NCBI GenBank assembly: GCA_963814435.1
Contig: CAWFCV010000025.1
Location: 124,001 to 188,000, forward strand
Direction of reading: 5' to 3'
Length of the DNA stretch: 64,000 bases
Source: JAEUPI01 sp963814435
Lineage (GTDB): Bacteria > Pseudomonadota > Gammaproteobacteria > Burkholderiales > Burkholderiaceae_C
The translations under genes and the position numbers were made by a program. The notes under the pieces are model-generated. The model saw only the letters and a list, made by a program, of their open reading frames with translations. It made no database searches and was not told the origin of the DNA. Each line of letters begins with the position of its first letter. Positions within the stretch are counted from its first letter, which is position 1. Below, one piece after another: positions 61,999 through 64,000 of this stretch.

Positions 61999-62814
61999 AT
62001 GGCCAAGATCATCGTCGTAACCTCCGGCAAGGGCGGGGTCGGCAAGACCACCACGAGCGCCAGCTTCGCGTCGGGCCTGGCGCTGCGCGGCCACAAGACC
62101 GCGGTGATCGACTTCGACGTGGGCCTGCGCAACCTGGACCTCATCATGGGCTGCGAGCGCCGCGTGGTCTACGACCTGATCAACGTGATCCACCACGAGG
62201 CCAAGCTGACGCAGGCGCTGATCAAGGACAAGCACTCGGACAACCTGCACATCCTGGCGGCGTCGCAGACGCGCGACAAGGATGCGCTGACGCAGGAGGG
62301 CGTGAAGCGCGTGCTCGACGAGCTGGCCGAGATGGGCATGGAGTACGTCATCTGCGACTCGCCCGCCGGCATCGAGACCGGTGCGTTGATGGCGATGCAC
62401 TACGCCGACGAGGCGCTGGTGGTCACCAATCCCGAGGTGTCGTCGGTGCGCGACTCCGACCGCATCCTCGGCATGCTGGCCTCGAAGACGCAGCGCGCGA
62501 TCGACGGCAAGGAGCCCATCAAGGAGCACCTGCTGATCACGCGCTACAACCCGACGCGCGTGGTCGGCGGCCAGATGCTGTCGGTGGAGGACATCCAGGA
62601 GATCCTGCGCATCCCGCTGATCGGCGTGATTCCCGAGTCGGAGACGGTGCTCAACGCGTCCAATCAGGGCGTGCCGGCGATCCACATGAAGGGCAGCGAC
62701 GTGTCCGAGGCCTACAAGGACGTGATCCGCCGCTTCCTCGGCGAGAGCCGCGAGATGCGGTTCGTCCAGGCCGCGCGGCCCACGTTGTTCCAGCGGCTCT
62801 TCGCGCGGGCCTGA
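61999..62814 (+). CDS. minD: Septum site-determining ATPase MinD
   Basis: 271 aa membrane-associated ParA-like ATPase. Deviant Walker A KGGVGKTT at residues 11-18, switch regions DVGLRNLDLIMG and CDSPAGIE, and a C-terminal amphipathic helix (TLFQRLFARA) that anchors it to the membrane. AGAAAGGA-like ribosome-binding site (AGAAAGG at 61981-61987). Works with MinC and MinE to place the division site by pole-to-pole oscillation. Confidence 0.97.
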   Translation: MAKIIVVTSGKGGVGKTTTSASFASGLALRGHKTAVIDFDVGLRNLDLIMGCERRVVYDLINVIHHEAKLTQALIKDKHSDNLHILAASQTRDKDALTQEGVKRVLDELAEMGMEYVICDSPAGIETGALMAMHYADEALVVTNPEVSSVRDSDRILGMLASKTQRAIDGKEPIKEHLLITRYNPTRVVGGQMLSVEDIQEILRIPLIGVIPESETVLNASNQGVPAIHMKGSDVSEAYKDVIRRFLGESREMRFVQAARPTLFQRLFARA

Positions 62815-62923
62815 TACATGAAACGCCCAAGCTCACTTCGTTCGCTACCGCTGTGGTCCCGTCGGGACCACTTCGTGGCCCGTGGGGCGCGTCAGCGCCT
62901 TCGGGCGGCCGGGCGGCACTGAC
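62815..62923. repeat. Hairpin-bearing spacer between minD and minE
   Basis: 109 bp, whereas minD and minE usually nearly touch. Perfect stem GTGGTCCC-gtc-GGGACCAC at 62853-62871 and a second GGCGC-gtca-GCGCC just downstream. The lead AAGCTCACTTCGTTCGC resembles a string in the 24.36-kb repeat nest. It could modulate MinE expression or be a small inserted repeat. Confidence 0.7.
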
Positions 62924-63190
62924 ATGTCGATCCTGAAATTCCTGTTCGGGCAGAACAAGAAGTCGGCCAGCCTGGCCAAGGAGCGCCTGCAGATCATCCT
63001 GGCGCACGAGCGCAGCGCGCGCAGCCCGCGCCGGCCCGACTACCTGCCGGCATTGCAGCGCGAGCTGCTGGCGGTGGTGTCGAAGTACGTGAAGATCCAG
63101 CCCAAGGACATCAAGGTGAGTTTCGAGCGCCAGCGCAACATCGAAGTGCTGGAGGTCAAGATCGAGTTGCCGCAGGCGCTGCGCGCCTGA
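62924..63190 (+). CDS. minE: Cell division topological specificity factor MinE
   Basis: 88 aa. Membrane-targeting start MSILKFLFGQ, MinD-binding/anti-MinCD helix (AKERLQIILAHERSARS) and the topological specificity domain (LLAVVSKYVKIQPKDIKVSFERQRNIEVLEVKIELP in pieces). Start ATG 62924; the open frame upstream reads through the spacer and is ignored. Confidence 0.96.
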   Translation: MSILKFLFGQNKKSASLAKERLQIILAHERSARSPRRPDYLPALQRELLAVVSKYVKIQPKDIKVSFERQRNIEVLEVKIELPQALRA

Positions 63191-63256
63191 GGTCGCCGCA
63201 CCCCGCGTCATCGGCCACAATTGCGGTACTGGTTCAACCCCACTACGGAGACTGGC

Positions 63257-63388
63257 ATGGCAAAAGGTCAGCAACGCAGCACCAAGGAAGCCAAGAAACC
63301 CAAGAAGGACAAGCTGCCTTCGAAGCCGGTGACGCCGCTGGGTCCGTCGATCACCACGGTGGTGCCGGACCGGCACAAGAAGAAGTAG
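63257..63388 (+). CDS. Small basic protein, 43 aa
   Basis: MAKGQQRSTKEAKKPKKDKLPS followed by KPVTPLGPSITTVVPDRHKKK: 43 residues, about one third Lys/Arg, with no hydrophobic segment. A GGAG lies 6 nt upstream of the ATG. Similar short Lys-rich proteins are common in betaproteobacteria; function unknown. It may bind nucleic acid, which is only a guess from charge. Confidence 0.75.
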   Translation: MAKGQQRSTKEAKKPKKDKLPSKPVTPLGPSITTVVPDRHKKK

Positions 63389-63418
63389 GCCGCTGCTGCC
63401 GCCGGCCGCCGTCGCAGC

Positions 63419-64000
63419 CTACTGCGGCGATTCGCCGTCGGCCGCCAGCGCAGCCGCCGACGCGGCCGCGATGTCGCCTCCTTCGGCCACGTCGGGCTGG
63501 AGCATCGGCGGGGCCGTGGCCCCGGATGGTGCAACGCGCTCGGTCTGCGACCGGGCCCTGGCGACGAGCGATCGGCCGGTCAGCCAGTTCGACACGTTCT
63601 GCACGTCGAGCGCGCGATCGGCGGCGTTCGGGGCGCCCAGCAGCACCACGGTCACCGTGCGCTCGTCGACGCGCAGGCGCATGCTCAGGCACAGCCCCGC
63701 TTCGCGGGTGTAGCCGGTCTTCGACAGCATCACGTCCCAGCCCGCCGCGCCGACCAGCGCGTTGGTGTTGCGCACCTCCCACGGCCGGCCGAGGATCGTC
63801 GCGTTGACCACCGGCTGGCTGGTGATGCGCGTGATGTCGGGATAGCGCGCCGCGGCACGCAACACCTTGGCCATGTCTTCGGCGCTCGACAGGTTGCCCG
63901 GCGACAGACCGGTGGGCTCGTCGATGGTCGTCTGTTTCAGCCCGAGCGCGCGGATCTTGCGCTGCATTGCCTTCAGGAACGCGTCGATGCCGGCCCGGTA
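63419..64000 (-). CDS. D-alanyl-D-alanine endopeptidase/carboxypeptidase, C-terminal part
   Basis: At least 194 codons; the gene runs off the right end, so the start and the Ser-x-x-Lys motif are missing. Visible: IRALGLKQTTIDEPTGLSPGNLSSAEDMAKVL (in pieces), the KTG triad in MLSKTGYTREAGLC, and LSMRLRVDERTVTVVLLGAPNAADR. Ser-x-Asn would be expected at the SPGNLS position. This is the PbpG/DacA-type low-molecular-weight penicillin-binding fold, acting on peptidoglycan in the periplasm. Confidence 0.88.
   Translation of the reverse strand, partial: YRAGIDAFLKAMQRKIRALGLKQTTIDEPTGLSPGNLSSAEDMAKVLRAAARYPDITRITSQPVVNATILGRPWEVRNTNALVGAAGWDVMLSKTGYTREAGLCLSMRLRVDERTVTVVLLGAPNAADRALDVQNVSNWLTGRSLVARARSQTERVAPSGATAPPMLQPDVAEGGDIAAASAAALAADGESPQ

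Overview
The window is about 64 kb of very G+C-rich DNA (around 70% by eye) with dense coding, GTG/TTG starts and many 4-nt ATGA/GTGA start-stop overlaps. Gene content (minCDE, MlaE/MCE and PqiABC lipid transport, ChrBA, MgtA, LysR, TAXI/TRAP-type binding protein) fits a free-living betaproteobacterium, most likely Burkholderiales of the Rubrivivax/Leptothrix/Methylibium kind. That placement is inference. No rRNA, tRNA or CRISPR array was seen.

Layout. 0.1-4.5 kb: polyamine-type ABC importer (ATPase, two permeases) followed by aminobutyraldehyde dehydrogenase (patD). 4.5-14.9 kb: an accessory stretch with a frameshifted small gene, a two-gene IS91-type element (HUH transposase plus tyrosine recombinase), three toxin-antitoxin modules (ParE-like, DUF1902/HicA, MazEF), a BNR-repeat protein paired with a MoaD/ThiS-like protein, a small membrane operon, an alpha/beta hydrolase and gene debris: a 3' piece of patD, a 5' piece of the sterol desaturase gene, a dnaE2 remnant and a transposase tail. 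14.9-25.7 kb: sterol desaturase family protein, LysR regulator, DUF429 protein, MgtA-type P-ATPase, and a three-gene ABC/HlyD exporter operon interrupted by a 0.7-kb nest of inverted repeats. 25.7-34.6 kb: ligase-associated DEXH helicase, YkvA-like protein, nuclease, a PQQ-type sugar dehydrogenase with cytochrome c, an ABC-type binding protein and a TonB receptor, nearly all frameshifted. 34.8-37.9 kb: chromate resistance operon (chrB, chrA, rhodanese, ChrB-C-domain protein) behind a nested palindrome. 37.9-50.9 kb: peptide-type binding protein, TMEM175-like channel, secreted protein, nitroreductase-like protein, a secreted-protein/adenylate-cyclase block flanked by copies of nitroreductase 3' sequence, hybrid histidine kinase and class V aminotransferase. 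51-60.1 kb: two MCE lipid-transport systems (mlaE-mlaD-TPR lipoprotein; pqiA-pqiA-pqiB-pqiC) facing each other across a pair of opposed stem-loops. 60.3-64 kb: cNMP-binding membrane protein, minCDE, a small basic protein and a truncated D,D-peptidase.

Three threads run through the window. First, accessory blocks are bounded by partial copies of neighbouring genes (patD, sterol desaturase, nitroreductase). Second, some two dozen single-base frame breaks, most of them between 26.3 and 33.1 kb, can nearly all be repaired by removing one C from a GC dinucleotide read on the + strand, whichever strand carries the gene. This looks like a consensus error rather than biology, so those genes are annotated as probably intact. 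Third, a 29-bp tandem duplication at 1.1 kb has created two 10-codon minigenes linked by ATGA/GTGA overlaps between an ABC ATPase and its permease.
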